In this document: one piece after another, positions 1 through 10,830 of the stretch | How positions within the stretch are numbered: position 1 is the stretch's first letter | Layout of the letters: the number at the start of each line of letters is the position of its first letter | Source of the DNA: Phytophthora sp. 'mugwort' | Taxonomy: Eukaryota; Oomycota; Peronosporomycetes; Peronosporales; Peronosporaceae | Reading direction: 5' to 3' | DNA: 64,000 nucleotides | Assembly (NCBI GenBank): GCA_033558025.1 | Contig: JAUCEF010000001.1 | Coordinates: 4,464,001 to 4,528,000 of the forward strand | Notes under the pieces: model-generated | The model's database searches: none | What the model was told of the DNA's origin: nothing | The model's input: only the letters and a program-made list of their open reading frames with translations | Position numbers and translations under genes: made by a program

Positions 1-650
1 CAGCCACATCTAAAAGCTGCAAGGATGCGTCCCATTCGCCGGCAGGCTCACTAAACATATTTGATTTCGCTCAGCAGTATGCATCTCTGTCGAAATATGA
101 GAAGGACTGTCATCCATGACTAACAGGAGAGGTCGCTTTTCCGGCGTTTATAGTGTATCGGCCAAATTATCAACCCACTTAATAAAACAGCTGCTGTCAT
201 AAATGCCTTTACGTTGTAGTAACGGCGGCTCCGGGAATGCTGAATCATTCCAGTACTTCGCTATGAACTCGGTTACCAGGCAAAATATGCAGTGTCGGCA
301 CTATGCACTTGCGCTGCCACACGCGATAAATGCAAGGTGAAACCTGTAGTAGCGCCTGTGTGCCAACCATTCTTAGAACCTTTATGCACAATAATTCGTG
401 CCGTTTTACGCGAGTTCTGAAAAGCTGTCTCGTCGATATTAAATACTCGTCTCCCATCCATCTTGTTTTCAATTACAACCTTATCCAGTGATCCAAATCG
501 CTTTGCAGTCACCATGTTGCGGATCTTAAAGATAGATTGAAGTACCCGGGCAGTCAATCGGGGTTACGCTCCATGTAACGGCGATACCATTCAACCCCGA
601 CCAGCGATCCACAATTTAGCCGCGATATTTGACTTGCGTCTGAAGATTGC
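1..650 (-). pseudogene. Decayed pogo/DDE_1-type transposase
   Basis: Read on the minus strand from about 650 down to the window edge. Visible in order are a helix-turn-helix tail with a WYRRYMERNPD-like string (about 640-545), the first catalytic block with NIDETAF (about 440), the second block with LLVMDDSPSHIS (about 105), and a LPANGTHPCS string near the edge that resembles the LPPNTTH motif of the pogo/Tigger DDE_1 family. The family moves DNA by cut and paste. The copy is dead: there are in-frame stops near 550, 140 and 10, and a frame change near 272. Only part lies in the window. The order of blocks makes the family call fairly safe; the exact subfamily is not determined. Confidence 0.72.
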
Positions 651-984
651 CCTGCGGACTAGTAGGAACGCCGGCGTAATGTCGATCAAAGCAGGGACTG
701 GTCGAAATGATAAAACACCACTAGCGTTGGTATTAAATTGAGGGAATTATTATTTATTGGTGTTTCCAAGAAGCCGTATATAATACACAATATTGGATAA
801 TACTATCGTATATATAGGAAAAGGCGGCCGAGCTCGGCCGTGCCACAGATCTCAAGCCAATGAAATCCAATGTGACTCGGTGGTCGTCTTGCTTCGCTAT
901 GATAGAGCGCTACGTCGAAATACGGGACGTCATACTCAAGATCAGCGCCATTGAAGAGCTCGTGCCTTGGGCACGCTTATCGTC
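651..984. other. No gene seen
   Basis: AT-rich sequence including short runs of TATAT around 775-815. I see no coding family and no clear repeat. It may be the flank of the transposase relic on its left. Confidence 0.4.
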
Positions 985-1370
985 GTGACGTCATGCTCTG
1001 CAGGCGGAGAATCGCACACTAGCGGTAGTCCGCCTTCTTTTCGACGCGTGTGTCGAAACGTACCCAATAATGGCAGGTACTTACTTCCTACCGCTCCTAT
1101 TATCCATTCGGCAATATTCGATAACGCGCTCTTCAACGTCCAGAATGACGTCCTCCTCTCGCCTGAAGAGCAGGAGGCGGTGGAGTTTTTTGCAGTTTCG
1201 CCGACTCAGTCACAGGAGGCAGCGGACGATGGCCACCACTTTGCATCTGCAATCCTGCGACGTGCGAAGAAACCTCGTCGATCGGACAGTGGTCCCCTAC
1301 GGTACGATCCATTGCTGCACGTCGCACCACCGACAAGCAAACACGTGTGAGCGACTGTTTTCGACTTGAA
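985..1370 (+). pseudogene. hAT transposase C-terminal relic
   Basis: The translated sequence contains LSPEEQEAVEFF followed about 50 residues later by HVAPPTSKH and, after a frame change near 1340, TCERLFS. The pair resembles the hAT dimerisation region (P-P-T-S-N then E-R-L-F-S). Downstream of 1370 the family signal is lost. The frame change and missing catalytic core show it is a relic. The call rests on one short motif block, so another hAT-like or low-similarity origin is possible. Confidence 0.5.
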
Positions 1371-2190
1371 ATTGGCGATGACATCGCTTCGTGGTTTACA
1401 TTGCCGGCAAACCTCGAAACATTATGTTCACCGAGGCAACCGAGAGCTGTGGAACAGTACCACGGTCCTGGGAGCTACCGAAGAGGCTAACGAGGAAGAG
1501 TAAGAAATTCGTGCGCCCAATGAATGATGCACCAATTACTATTGTATTACTGGAATATATTATTATTGTGATCTCAGGCATTACAGTGATTATTATACGG
1601 CCGGCTCGTGCCCTCAATACCATTCCACATTGTATTGACCATGCCCTGGACCAACGAACAATTCTCTGATGATGATTCAGCCTCGAGAGGTACTATCCGT
1701 TCTGGCCCACGCCAGATTCCAAATTGAGCTGGCCGATTATCGCCCTCGTCTGCAATTCTTATCAGCTGTAACCCATCGACCACAATTTCGCTGCTTGATG
1801 TTCTTTGACGAGCATGCCTCGTCAACGGCATCACCACTACCTACTGCGCTCACCGCCTCCGATTTCGCCTTGCATGTGAAGGTCTTTCTGTTGCAGTAGC
1901 ACCGCTCGGACGCGGTTTGCTAACGTATGTGAATCGTGGGCACGGTTTATCCGAACCGTAGCGTCATTGGCTGATCACTATCTAGTGGTTCAGCGGAGCA
2001 GGATGCAGTGTATACCCAAGCACTTACAAGAAGACAACAACAGGAGAATAGTGTTTAGAAGGACTAGAAGGACAAGTTTTGCTACCACTAATCGACCCAC
2101 TTCGGCATTTGCCTACAACAACGCAAGTTCCATCTCAACAGGTTAACAGGCGCACGAACGACCGGACCCGGAACGCTATGTCGAGAACTC
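1371..2190. other. No gene seen
   Basis: Six-frame reading gives only short open stretches with no family signal. A run rich in TATTATT lies near 1555-1600. No repeat boundaries were found. Confidence 0.35.
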
Positions 2191-2197
2191 TCACGCC

Positions 2198-2620
2198 ATG
2201 ACGACGACCAAGAGAGCCGAAGTCCTCCTGGGTAGTTTGAACTATTTCCAGAAGGAGTATAACATATGCTTGACCCTCGCGCGGAACGGACTGCTGGCGC
2301 ATGTGGAGGTCGTCAATCCGGGGAACGAACCAACCGCGCGACAAGAATGGAATCAACTACGTACGCAAATCGATGATGCGCTGCGGTTTATCGCTTGGTG
2401 TTGACGGCACCTGGCCTACAAACCAGCTATTCCACACTTACAGGAGATCGTGAACAGGTATCCACTCGAATTTGAGGGCAATACAGAGGATGGTGCAGAA
2501 GCACCAGCATCCGATGAGATTACACGCAGTGTGGCGATGGACAGCATGGAAGAGGAGGCTCATCACGGGTTTGACGGCATTGTGATAATGAACGAACTTG
2601 TGACGAGACGCTGATTTAGA
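2198..2620 (+). pseudogene. Ty1/copia gag-like fragment
   Basis: The stretch from 2198 reads LLGSLNYFQKEYNICLTLAR then GLLAHVEVV, which resembles the N-terminal part of oomycete copia gag proteins (the UBN2-type NYFHWEYNMRMKLARKGLL pattern). The reading frame stops at 2402-2404, and the sequence that follows (to about 2615) is acidic and no longer matches gag. No pol region follows, so this is an isolated fragment, separate from the copia element at 9-13 kb. The assignment is by eye on about 30 residues. Confidence 0.4.
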
Positions 2621-2959
2621 TCAGCTTTACATAACTGCATATAATAATTAAATTATGTGAGTTCATTGAAAACCTGCTCATATGAATTAGTCTGACTCAG
2701 ACTAATTGCTGTAAGACTGTTGTGACGACACATGAGAGAACGACATTGTTTAAGGATTTAACGAAGAATTAGTGCGGGGTGAATATAATAATCAAGCCAG
2801 GATCGTGTTGCAAGGATACGCATCGTGACGTCGCGAATCGTAGCATCGGCTTAGCAAAAGTACCGTCGAGCATATTGGATTTTAGTTATGACCACAAATA
2901 GTCGTGATTTTTTCGGCTACTAGGATTGCCACATATTGATTTATTGTGGAACTGAATGA

Positions 2960-4430
2960 ATACTCGGGGGTGGGGACATTCTTTCTTTAGGGGTCGAGTC
3001 GCTGCAGTGATCGTGGCAAGTCCATTGCCATGCTTGGCTATTATGGTTTGCATTGATTTTCTCCCTCTCGCGGACCCACCTCAAGACGTCTATGAGAACA
3101 AGATGTTTTCGCGCGCCAGTTTTACAACTATATAGCAATTTTCTCTTATCCTACTAAGAGAGTCGTCAGGAACGCCATCTATGTGGCAGTCATCTGGGTC
3201 GATAGTATCTACGGATCGACGCTCGCGATTGGGTTTCCGATACCATTCGTGAACTTGACACTGTCCCCGGTGTGGTTTTTACTTTTTGGCTTTGCGTAGT
3301 TGCAGAATGGGGAAAGGAAATTAGAAATAATCCGGCAGCGCGAACCATGATTCGCGATACGATTAGGTTGTAGATCTCCATGGCGTCGCTTACTATTATT
3401 TATCCCTTGTACTTTTATGCATTCAAATTGCTTTCCGACGACGGTCAAATCGCGTTTGCTCTGCTACTGCCGATCATCAAGTTGCTCGTACGGAATCTCC
3501 TGCTATAAACTACAGCACACCTCCGCGATGAGACACCTATGATTGTAGTGTAGAATGCTGATCTTTTAGTTCGCTCTTCATATCATGCAGCATCCAGAAG
3601 TCGCCATCGCTGCGGACTACAACGACTATAATACTGGCTGATATTATACTGCTGAGTATGCGAGATATACGTGTTGTGCATCACCAAGTAAGGACTTTAG
3701 AATATTTCGCTGCGCTTGAGTCTCGTCGGCGAAGTGTCAAACCGATCGCTTGGTACACATGTCACAAATGAGCAGATGTCAATATGTCAACAAGGAAACT
3801 GTATCCTTCGTAAGCCAAGAAATCCCAAAAAGGCCACTAAGTATCGCCAAGTGCAACAAAGGCTCTCATCGCACAACCATCTGTTGGCCACTCCAATACA
3901 AAAGATGTCGTTATCGTGAGCATCAAGAAGAATCTCCAGTTAAACTACGTAGCAGCCGACGAACTGGGAACTGGCAACCTTTATACCAAGCTGGGTCAAG
4001 GGGTGCCAGCCACACTAAATTAGGCTAGAAAGCTACAGAACCTTCTCTGCATGGCCGAGTTCATCGTCCTACTCAACTACATCGAAGTCCTCATTCCGCT
4101 GACATTTTGTACGTTGCCACTTTTTCCTAATGTATTACAATAATATGCATGCGAATGACAGTTTTTGTTGTTGTTATCTCACTAGCATTTTATTTGATTA
4201 TCACTTACAACTTACCAAACAGAGAATATTACGACGTGTTTGAAGGGATAGATCAGCCTCAACTCATTGAGACACTCACAAACGTAATGGTGTACTGCTT
4301 GTTCCTGTTTGCCTCGGTGGTATTGTTAATGTTAATGATTCGAAAAAGGATAGGCCTCTCGCTGGCATGGCAGCTAGCGTTTGTTCTCGAACAACAGTTT
4401 AAGATTGAGTCGCTGTTACAACCGTTGGCC
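2960..4430 (+). pseudogene. Broken multi-pass membrane protein gene of an oomycete family
   Basis: Successive frames on the plus strand give membrane-segment blocks in order: VIVASPLPCLAIMVCIDFLP (about 3010), VAVIWVDSIYGS...FPIPF (about 3185-3250), IIYPLYFYAFKLL (about 3390-3430), FALLLPIIKLLVRN (about 3450), SSLFISCSIQKSP (about 3565-3605), LNYIEVLIPL (about 4073-4100) and NLPNREYYDVFEGIDQPQL (about 4210). This series matches my memory of a large Phytophthora family of hypothetical multi-pass membrane proteins. At least five frame changes or stops separate the blocks, so the gene is dead. The last part, ending LAFVLEQQF near 4400, is where the family normally continues into further segments; here LINE sequence takes over at about 4430. 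Function of the family is unknown to me. Confidence 0.6.
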
Positions 4431-5087
4431 AACACGCCCATTGGATCCCGCCCCAAGCCACGCTACGGCTGCGCACTCCATACTTGGAGCTTCAGTGGCT
4501 ATGAAGTCGCTGATCTTACGGTGTCGTTAATACGCAAGCTCCTGGTTCAGTACAAGGTACCCTGCCTGCCGACGACTGCACTTGGCCTTGAACAAGCGCC
4601 TCCCGCAGATGTATGGGATAGGGACCTAAAGATGAACAAGCACGTACTACCAGTGAACGCGGACTTGCTGTACAGACTTCAGCACAACGCACTTTGGGTG
4701 GGCATTACGTTGCAGCATGTGCAAGGCGCTATGACTCGCTGCCATCATGGGTGTAGAGTCATTGAAACCGTTTCCCATATCTTTTGGTATTGTGACTTTG
4801 CGGCAGCAGTATGGGCGGAATGGCTTGAGGTGTTCCAGCAGTGGTTTGAGTCTCCCATCGAGTGGGCGACTGTGGTCTACTTCGCGGACATCACGCCTAC
4901 GCCCCGAGCCAAAAAGGACTTTGCTTACAGCTTCTTTGCGGCCTTCCACATAGTGAGAGTTGTGGTACTTCGCTGCCTATGGACGCACCGCAATGCCATC
5001 CGCTTCCACGAGTATGAACCAAGTCTCATCGGCGTCAAGGCTCGGTGGCACGCCCTGATTGACCTTTATGTTGCTGCCTTATGGTAG
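4430..5087 (+). pseudogene. LINE reverse transcriptase C-terminal end (zinc-binding region), fused in frame to a membrane-protein relic
   Basis: An open frame from 4149 to 5087 (312 codons) is chimeric. Its first ~95 codons belong to the membrane protein relic upstream. From about 4430 it carries a non-LTR retrotransposon C-terminus, with a C-H-H-G-C...H...W-Y-C pattern near 4735-4795 (MTRCHHGC, SHIFWYCDF) and a following W-rich stretch with CLWTHRNAIRF. This is the zinc-binding region after the reverse transcriptase. No RT core is present, so the insertion is 5' truncated, as usual for LINEs. The frame being open through the junction is probably chance. It differs from the LINE at 54-63 kb. 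Confidence 0.62.
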
Positions 5088-5169
5088 GGAACCCAGGCAC
5101 AAACAATAAGACCGTCCTCGTAGGTGAGTAGGCAATTACACACCTTATTGCGAGGACTGCCTGTGTCGG

Positions 5170-5384
5170 CACCCTTCGACGCAGATGACCCAAACGACCA
5201 CGAGGCGGAAGCTCGTCAGTGGGATTCCTTACTCGCGGACATGTTGAACCACGGCAGGGAAGAGACGCCTGGAGCGTTGGCGCCCTTCACGACTGCAGAT
5301 CCAAGCGATCGCGGGGTGGAAACCCGTCAGCGGGGCTCCTTTCCCGCGGCCATGTTGAACCGCAGCCGGGAAGAGACGCCTGTG
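5170..5384. repeat. Two-copy imperfect tandem repeat, about 111 bp
   Basis: A unit starting near 5170 (gcacccttcgacgcagatga) is repeated from about 5281 (gcgcccttcacgactgcaga), both ending with gaagagacgcctg. The spacing is a multiple of 3, and one frame stays open over both copies with a 37-residue unit (APF..DPxD...LN...REETP). It follows the LINE end and may be part of its 3' untranslated region. Confidence 0.6.
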
Positions 5385-5639
5385 GCCCGAAGGTAAGGCC
5401 ACAAGCTCAAGGCTTCATCCTGATGTCTTACAATCGCCGCCGGCGTGCTCGGCCATTACTGGCTTCAATCTCCACCTCTTTCACACCCATACGCCAAGTT
5501 CCCGGCTCCATTTGCCGATCGCTTAGCGGGCGTTGCCTTATGTCTGCTGTAACCGAAGGCGATGTGGATTTTTGAACCCAGGCGGGCCCCCACGTTGGCG
5601 GACAGGCGGGTGAAGAACGCTACACGCTACAGACGCTTA

Positions 5640-6035
5640 CGCGTGTTATGGCATGCACGACATCACTGGGCTACTCTTTGGATCGAGGTCTAGAGCGGCG
5701 CCACACTCCCGAGCCGCGCGTACTACCAGGCCTACAAGCCCATGAGACGACGACTGGGAGGCTTTGCCCCTCTAATCCACGACCCGCATCTCTTCTACTG
5801 AAGTGCCCGGTCAAGCAGTCTCAAGAACTACTGGGTCTAACCGTGCTTCCAGGCCTACAGCCCATGAGACGGCGCCCAGTAGCCCCCAAGACCACCAGTC
5901 CAGTCACAAGACCAGATATCCCAACCTTCGCGGCCAAACCCCAACCATCGTCCGAAAGGTCTGGTCGGCCGGGGATTGAACCCTGGCAGCTTCCGTCCGA
6001 CACTGGATGCTTAACCAGCTGAGCTATCTCTGAGC
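5640..6035 (-). mobile_element. SINE-like element with a tRNA-derived head
   Basis: On the minus strand the head (about 6033-5960) contains a perfect pol III A box (TAGCTCAGCTGG, near 6025-6014) and a B box (GGGTTCAATCC, near 5982-5972), spaced as in a tRNA. The acceptor stem does not pair and the D stem is imperfect, so it is not a working tRNA gene. The body at lower coordinates holds two similar units (about 5726-5770 and 5849-5890) sharing ccaggcctac and agcccatgagacg. This is the structure expected of a tRNA-derived SINE transcribed leftwards. The lower boundary is a guess and no target duplication was identified. Confidence 0.5.
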
Positions 6036-6039
6036 TCAC

Positions 6040-8000
6040 TAGAAGTAGATGGCTCGCCACCACCTGGTTCATCGGGTCATACTTGGTTTTGTATAGACCC
6101 CATCGGAAAGGTCCTGCAAATGTCCAACTCGGCCCAGAGACGTCTCGGGACGTCCACCAGTTTCCCCTGGACAATAAAATGGGTCTTTCATTGTACCCAC
6201 TTTCGAGAAAATGGACCTTTTCTGGACACCAATTAAATACTTCGTACCCAAATTTTGGGTCCACATGACCCAAATCGATCCCAAATAGACAAGTAGGGTA
6301 GCTAAGTAGCTTGCTTACTAGCCTTAAAGTGTAATGCATTTTTTGTTAATCTCGAACAACAGTTTGTCTGGGTTCAAACAAGTCTCATCTTTTGGGTATT
6401 TTACAATGCGCAGTCTTCGCTCAAGCACGATGATAAGTGACAATATTTTGTTTTATGCTTTAACGTGGCGTTCTTACATTTATTTTGTCGTTCAGGATAC
6501 GATTACAGTTTTCGGTTTTCCTGGTTAAATACGCGTGCACTAAATATGACTCAAAGCACTTAGGACATCTTGACTCGAGCAATTCTGTGTTTGTTTTCTC
6601 AATAATAAAAATTTGGGTTAAACCAGAGAAATGAGGATGACCGGCTTCCCTAAACAGCCTTTAAAGTCCCAAGGACACGGAAGTGTCGTCGACTTCGCCT
6701 CCTTGCTAAATTGCCAGATCATGACGGACGAAATGTCGATGTCGATATCGTCTGATAAAGTTGCCGAGGAACGCGTTTGGATGCTTGATGTCCTGGTCTT
6801 AGACAGTTCCCGTGCAATTTTCAACGGTGTAGAAGGCGATCCGGGACTTACCATTGAAGGATCCGTCGCCACTTGAGTTGCGGCAGTGCAAAGAATCATA
6901 ACATGAGCGAAAATATGTTTGATAGAGCCTTTCGGGTATTCACCGCAACAACAGAGGTCAAATGAGGGATACGAATAGTGGGTGGGGTGTGAAGCCCTAA
7001 ATATTTTGACACTACCACAGATTTCATATTGACTCCGGAGAGATTTCTGGATGATAATTCCTGATGCTCCTTACCGTTCAACATGAATATTTTGGTGGGA
7101 ATCGTGAGGGCTGGACCTCGGCGTACGGTATCCACTCACACGAGGGAAAACACACTTTCCAAGATAAGTATCAAAACGGTTAATAGCATTATCCTTTTGG
7201 TGGTTGGGAAATTTGAAGTGGTAGGTATCGTGAGGGTGCGGCATAGATCCTTTACCCACGGCTTGCGCGAGCAAATGGATTCCCGCGTCCATTTACTGTT
7301 TTGACTAAGCCCTCGTACTTACTTTGGCTGCAGTGATTAAACACCCAAATCGATTAAGAGAAGACATGAGCGATTTTCTGGCTGTGTAAAACACTACAGG
7401 CTTCATTTGCCCTGTGTACTTTTGCATTACATATACATTTATGACAGTGTGAAAGTTCGAAGCCATTATGGCTTTTTTTTGCCAGCGATCAAGTTGTAAT
7501 TCATTCCTCATTTCGGCGACGAAACCCCAAAACTCGTGCATATTCTTTAACTATGCAGAATGTGATCCCGTTTTCGAAATATTTGATGACTTTGCTAGTG
7601 ATTGTGGTAAAAAGGATAGAACGGCACGCTAGCGTCGAAACAACTCCCCGAGCTTTGAGCTCGTATTGCTAAGGAGATATCATTTCGTAGTTGTGTCGTC
7701 CAGGATGTCGCCTTTGACGACCTTGGAACGGGCAAATCTCATTTTGCAACAGGGCGAGGCGAGTACCTAAGTTTCGATTCCAGGTAATTTACTTCGTATC
7801 TTGTTTTATCACGACCAGGCCCTGATAAAGATGAAGAAAACCAAAACTAAATTATAGGTCCGAACGCTCAGCCCACGTCGTGTTACGGTAGAAGGTTTTC
7901 AGTCGACTTCTTGATCCTGTAAGTCAATGCTTGGGTAAAGCAACCGTTTAACCGCCGCTTGAAGAATGACAGGCTGCCGGCAATGGACCATCACAGGTGC
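6040..8000. other. No gene recognised
   Basis: About 2 kb without a supported gene. Several open stretches of 60-95 codons exist on both strands (for example 6618-6899 minus, 6896-7135 minus, 7305-7541 minus) but I recognise no family in them and they lack start context or codon bias that would convince. The palindrome-like acccaaattttgggt lies near 6247-6262. Confidence 0.35.
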
Positions 8001-8001
8001 C

Positions 8002-8107
8002 GGTGACAGTTCGATTTTTCTAATTGAGAGTTCTACAGAACATGACGTATTTCCGATGACAGATCCATTTTTGTAATGAGGGTTCTACAGACCATGACCG
8101 TATGTCC
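8002..8107. repeat. 53-bp direct tandem duplication
   Basis: Two adjacent units, about 8002-8054 and 8055-8107, share the pattern tgacag.tc.atttttstaat and gttctacaga.catgac. They differ at roughly one base in five, so the duplication is old. Confidence 0.6.
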
Positions 8108-8158
8108 GTGTTCTGCTCAGAAAATTGAGCTCATCATACTGTTGTCGCTAATTAAGAA

Positions 8159-8216
8159 AAAAGTGGGCCTTAATTTAACTAAAATTAAAAAAACAATTAA
8201 ATTAATGCCCACTTTT
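8159..8216. repeat. Inverted repeat with 20-bp arms
   Basis: Arm 8159-8178 (aaaagtgggccttaatttaa) and arm 8197-8216 are reverse complements with one mismatch, separated by an 18-nt A-rich loop. It could be a fold-back element or the end of a MITE. Confidence 0.65.
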
Positions 8217-8526
8217 CTATCGGTTTTGTCTTTGTCTAAACCGATAATTTATTTGTGAATTGTTAGTCATTTTTTACGTTTACCTCATCACGATGTTCTT
8301 CATTATCATTTACCTACTACGCAGGCATGGATAAGCATCAGAAAGCTTAATCACCCGGCAACATCATGTTACTGTTCCCACGAAGCAGTTCCGAAAGGAC
8401 TCCCAATTTTTATTGCTTAAGCAAATGCTTAGTCTACCACAGATAGCAATTATACTCGAATTTCAAGCAGTACTGTAATGGGTTTAATAATGTCAAACAA
8501 ATTCTAAAAATTTTTAATTCGTTAGA

Positions 8527-8550
8527 CGAATATTTAAAAGTATTCGTCTT
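8527..8550. repeat. Short hairpin, arms agacgaata / tattcgtct
   Basis: A near-perfect hairpin next to the MITE. Its arm sequence AGACGAATA also occurs inside the MITE core (about 8600), so the two are probably related. Confidence 0.5.
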
Positions 8551-8562
8551 GTATTTTTTTTA

Positions 8563-8687
8563 AGTGGCCGGGTCAGGTTTTAATGGGTTGAATAACGCAA
8601 GACGAATACATTTTAGTATTGTCTTACGAATTCGTTTTAAGTAATCATCTTTCATTTTTCAGCCCATTAAACCCCGACCCGGTCACT
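8563..8687. mobile_element. MITE-like element, 125 bp with ~30-bp terminal inverted repeats
   Basis: The left end (8563-8592, agtggccgggtcaggtttta...) and right end (8658-8687) are reverse complements with about four mismatches. The 65-bp core has its own small hairpin (agacgaatac...agtattgtct). No protein is encoded. The flanks are A/T-rich and a target duplication cannot be called safely; TA or TAA is possible. The family of the parent transposon is unknown. Confidence 0.65.
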
Positions 8688-8779
8688 AATAAATACATTA
8701 CTCGAACTTTTGATTAAACTGATAAAAACTTACATGTAGAACATAATATGTGTATATTATACAGTTACGACGCGGCGTC

Positions 8780-8835
8780 ACAATGTGCTACGGCTGGCGT
8801 CGACGACGCCGACGACGCCAGTCGTAGCACATTGT
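8780..8835. repeat. Long near-perfect hairpin, 26-bp arms
   Basis: From acaatgtgctac to gtagcacattgt the sequence folds back with 25 of 26 arm pairs and almost no loop. The centre is a gac/gcc repeat (gtcgacgacgccgacgacg). Confidence 0.75.
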
Positions 8836-9225
8836 AAAAAAAATAGAGAAACAAAGACTAAAGAAACTACCCGGTCAATCAAACATTACAGTAAGTCGAT
8901 AGTGCGATAAGAATTCATTGAGCGTGACTGTGACAATCTGTTCCGCTGGAGGTGCTTCCCACGGAACTGTATACTTGATTCTGGGGTCACTCACTCTGCA
9001 GGTTGAGGTCTGTGCTACCTGTGTTTACCAGGATGTTTACTTGAGTGTTCGTTCACTTGAAGATTAACGGAACGTTGAAGGATTGCACGAGTATGAATGG
9101 CTTCCACCATCCAAACTGTAGCCGCTGCCACAATCTTGAAATGAAAGATAGTAGAGGGAGTCCACGGGGGATTGTAGCCAAAGGCTTTCCTCCCTTACAC
9201 ACACACACACACGCAGCAACTCCAT

Positions 9226-10797
9226 ATGAATCACTTTTCAGTTTACTTTTTTTTTGCTTCCACTCAAGTGCTCGTCTTCACGCTTTCAGCTCTCGACTCG
9301 CTAAGCCCTCAACGTGTCAAAAAGCTTTCTTCTCGATTGATCTTAGGTTATGGAGCCAATAACGGTGATGAGCATGATGGCCAAACAGCACTTGCCGCTA
9401 CTGTGAAAGTCCGTGTCTCGGAATATATCGAGTGGATGGTTGATATTGGGGCAAGTGTTCATGTGTGCACAGACCGGGAAGTTTTCACGGGTTTGCAGGA
9501 GGACTCACTAACATTCATTGGTTAGAAAGGTGACACGAGCAAGGGCGAAACATTTGGGCAGGCAAACACTTGTGTCGCAGATATGAATTCTGGTAATGCC
9601 GTCAATTTGGAACTTGAGGATGCTCGTTATGTTAGCAGTGGTGTCACTAATTTACTGAGCCTTGAACGTTTGGAGCAGCGCGGGTGGACACCATTCTATT
9701 CGAGGGCAGCAGACCCGGCGCCGACAGTGATGTATCTTGATCGTGATGGTGTGCGGCTAGAGATGGCAAAACATGATGGTCACTATTGGCTTCGTACCGA
9801 ACATGCCGAGGCGGAGAACATTGACACGTGCTTGGTGACCACGTCGCAGAAGCAGTCCAATTTGTTGAGTTGGTACATGAAGTTCGCTCACTTAATCCAC
9901 AAGCCCTGAAGCAGATGGTACTGAAGGACATGGCGGACGGGCATGAAGTCACTAAAGCTGAAGGACTTTGACGAGCACTTCGACTGTGTTGCATGCACAC
10001 ATCAAAGCAGAAGCGCAGGTCATACAAGCGTCACAACAAGCAGAGCGATGTGTGTTTTGAGCGTCTAATGTTCGATGTTTGCTATGTCGGTATGGAGACC
10101 ACGGGAGGCAATAGGTATTTTAACTTATTCAAGATGAAGCATCCCGGTACAAATGATGCTATCTGCTGCGCCATAAGAGCGAGGCAAAGCATAATGTGAT
10201 AAATTTGATTTTGGAGTTGGAAATAGAGCCCAACATCAAGCGATTATCGTGCGATCAGGGCAAAGAGTTTGTCAATGAGCAGCTAAACCATTTCTCGCTG
10301 GCCATGGCGTGAAATTACTGATGCTCAACGCATACACACCGGAGGAAAATTGCCTTGTGGAAAAGCTTAACGGGAATTTGCTCAACAAGGTCCGTGCCAT
10401 TCGTGAAGGAACTGGTCTTTTGTCTTCACTTTGGGGAGAAATATTGCTGTATGTCGTGGAAGTCGACAATATGAGTCTTACAAAAGCTCTGAGTGGATTA
10501 AAGCCCTATACCAAACTCACTGGAGTAGAGCCTGAGATTGGCAATCTGCATGTCTGCGGCTGTGTCGCATTTGCTCACTTCCTCAAGAAGAAGAAACCGA
10601 CCAAGCTGAGCCCCAAGATAGTACCGACGTTGTTTCTGGGCTATGCTACCTCATCACTGTGCTATCGGCTACTCGACCTACGCACTGGTGATCTCGTTGA
10701 ACGGCGAGATGTGTCATTTCGGGAAGTATTACTGTGGATCACGCATACTTGGACTCGTTATTGGTACGTCGGTATCGTGGAGCTCAAGTATAATTAA
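9226..10797 (+). pseudogene. Copia protease and integrase part
   Basis: The protease block at about 9425-9470 reads WMVDIGASVHVC, where the usual aspartate motif D-S-G has become D-I-G. A pre-integrase region follows after a stop at 9523 (YVSSGVTNLLSLERLEQRGW). The zinc-binding pair FDCVAC sits near 9975. The integrase core shows DVCYVGMETTGGNRYF (10075-10120), CDQGKEFVN (about 10253-10280) and the glutamate block TPEENCLVEKLNG (10336-10374), then the C-terminal LFLGYA region (10633-10650). Frame changes occur near 9900, 10195 and 10310. The substituted protease motif and broken frame show the copy is inactive. Confidence 0.8.
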
Positions 10798-10830
10798 GTA
10801 AGCATATTCCCTAAGTTAATTTATCTGTCA

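Noticed and set aside
5951..6035. Functional tRNA gene
   Set aside because: A and B boxes are good but the acceptor stem does not pair, so a SINE head is more likely.
5821..6339. 172-codon minus-strand open frame
   Set aside because: It crosses the SINE-like tRNA head; no family signal.
9190..9214. (AC)n run as a functional element
   Set aside because: A simple microsatellite; no further structure.
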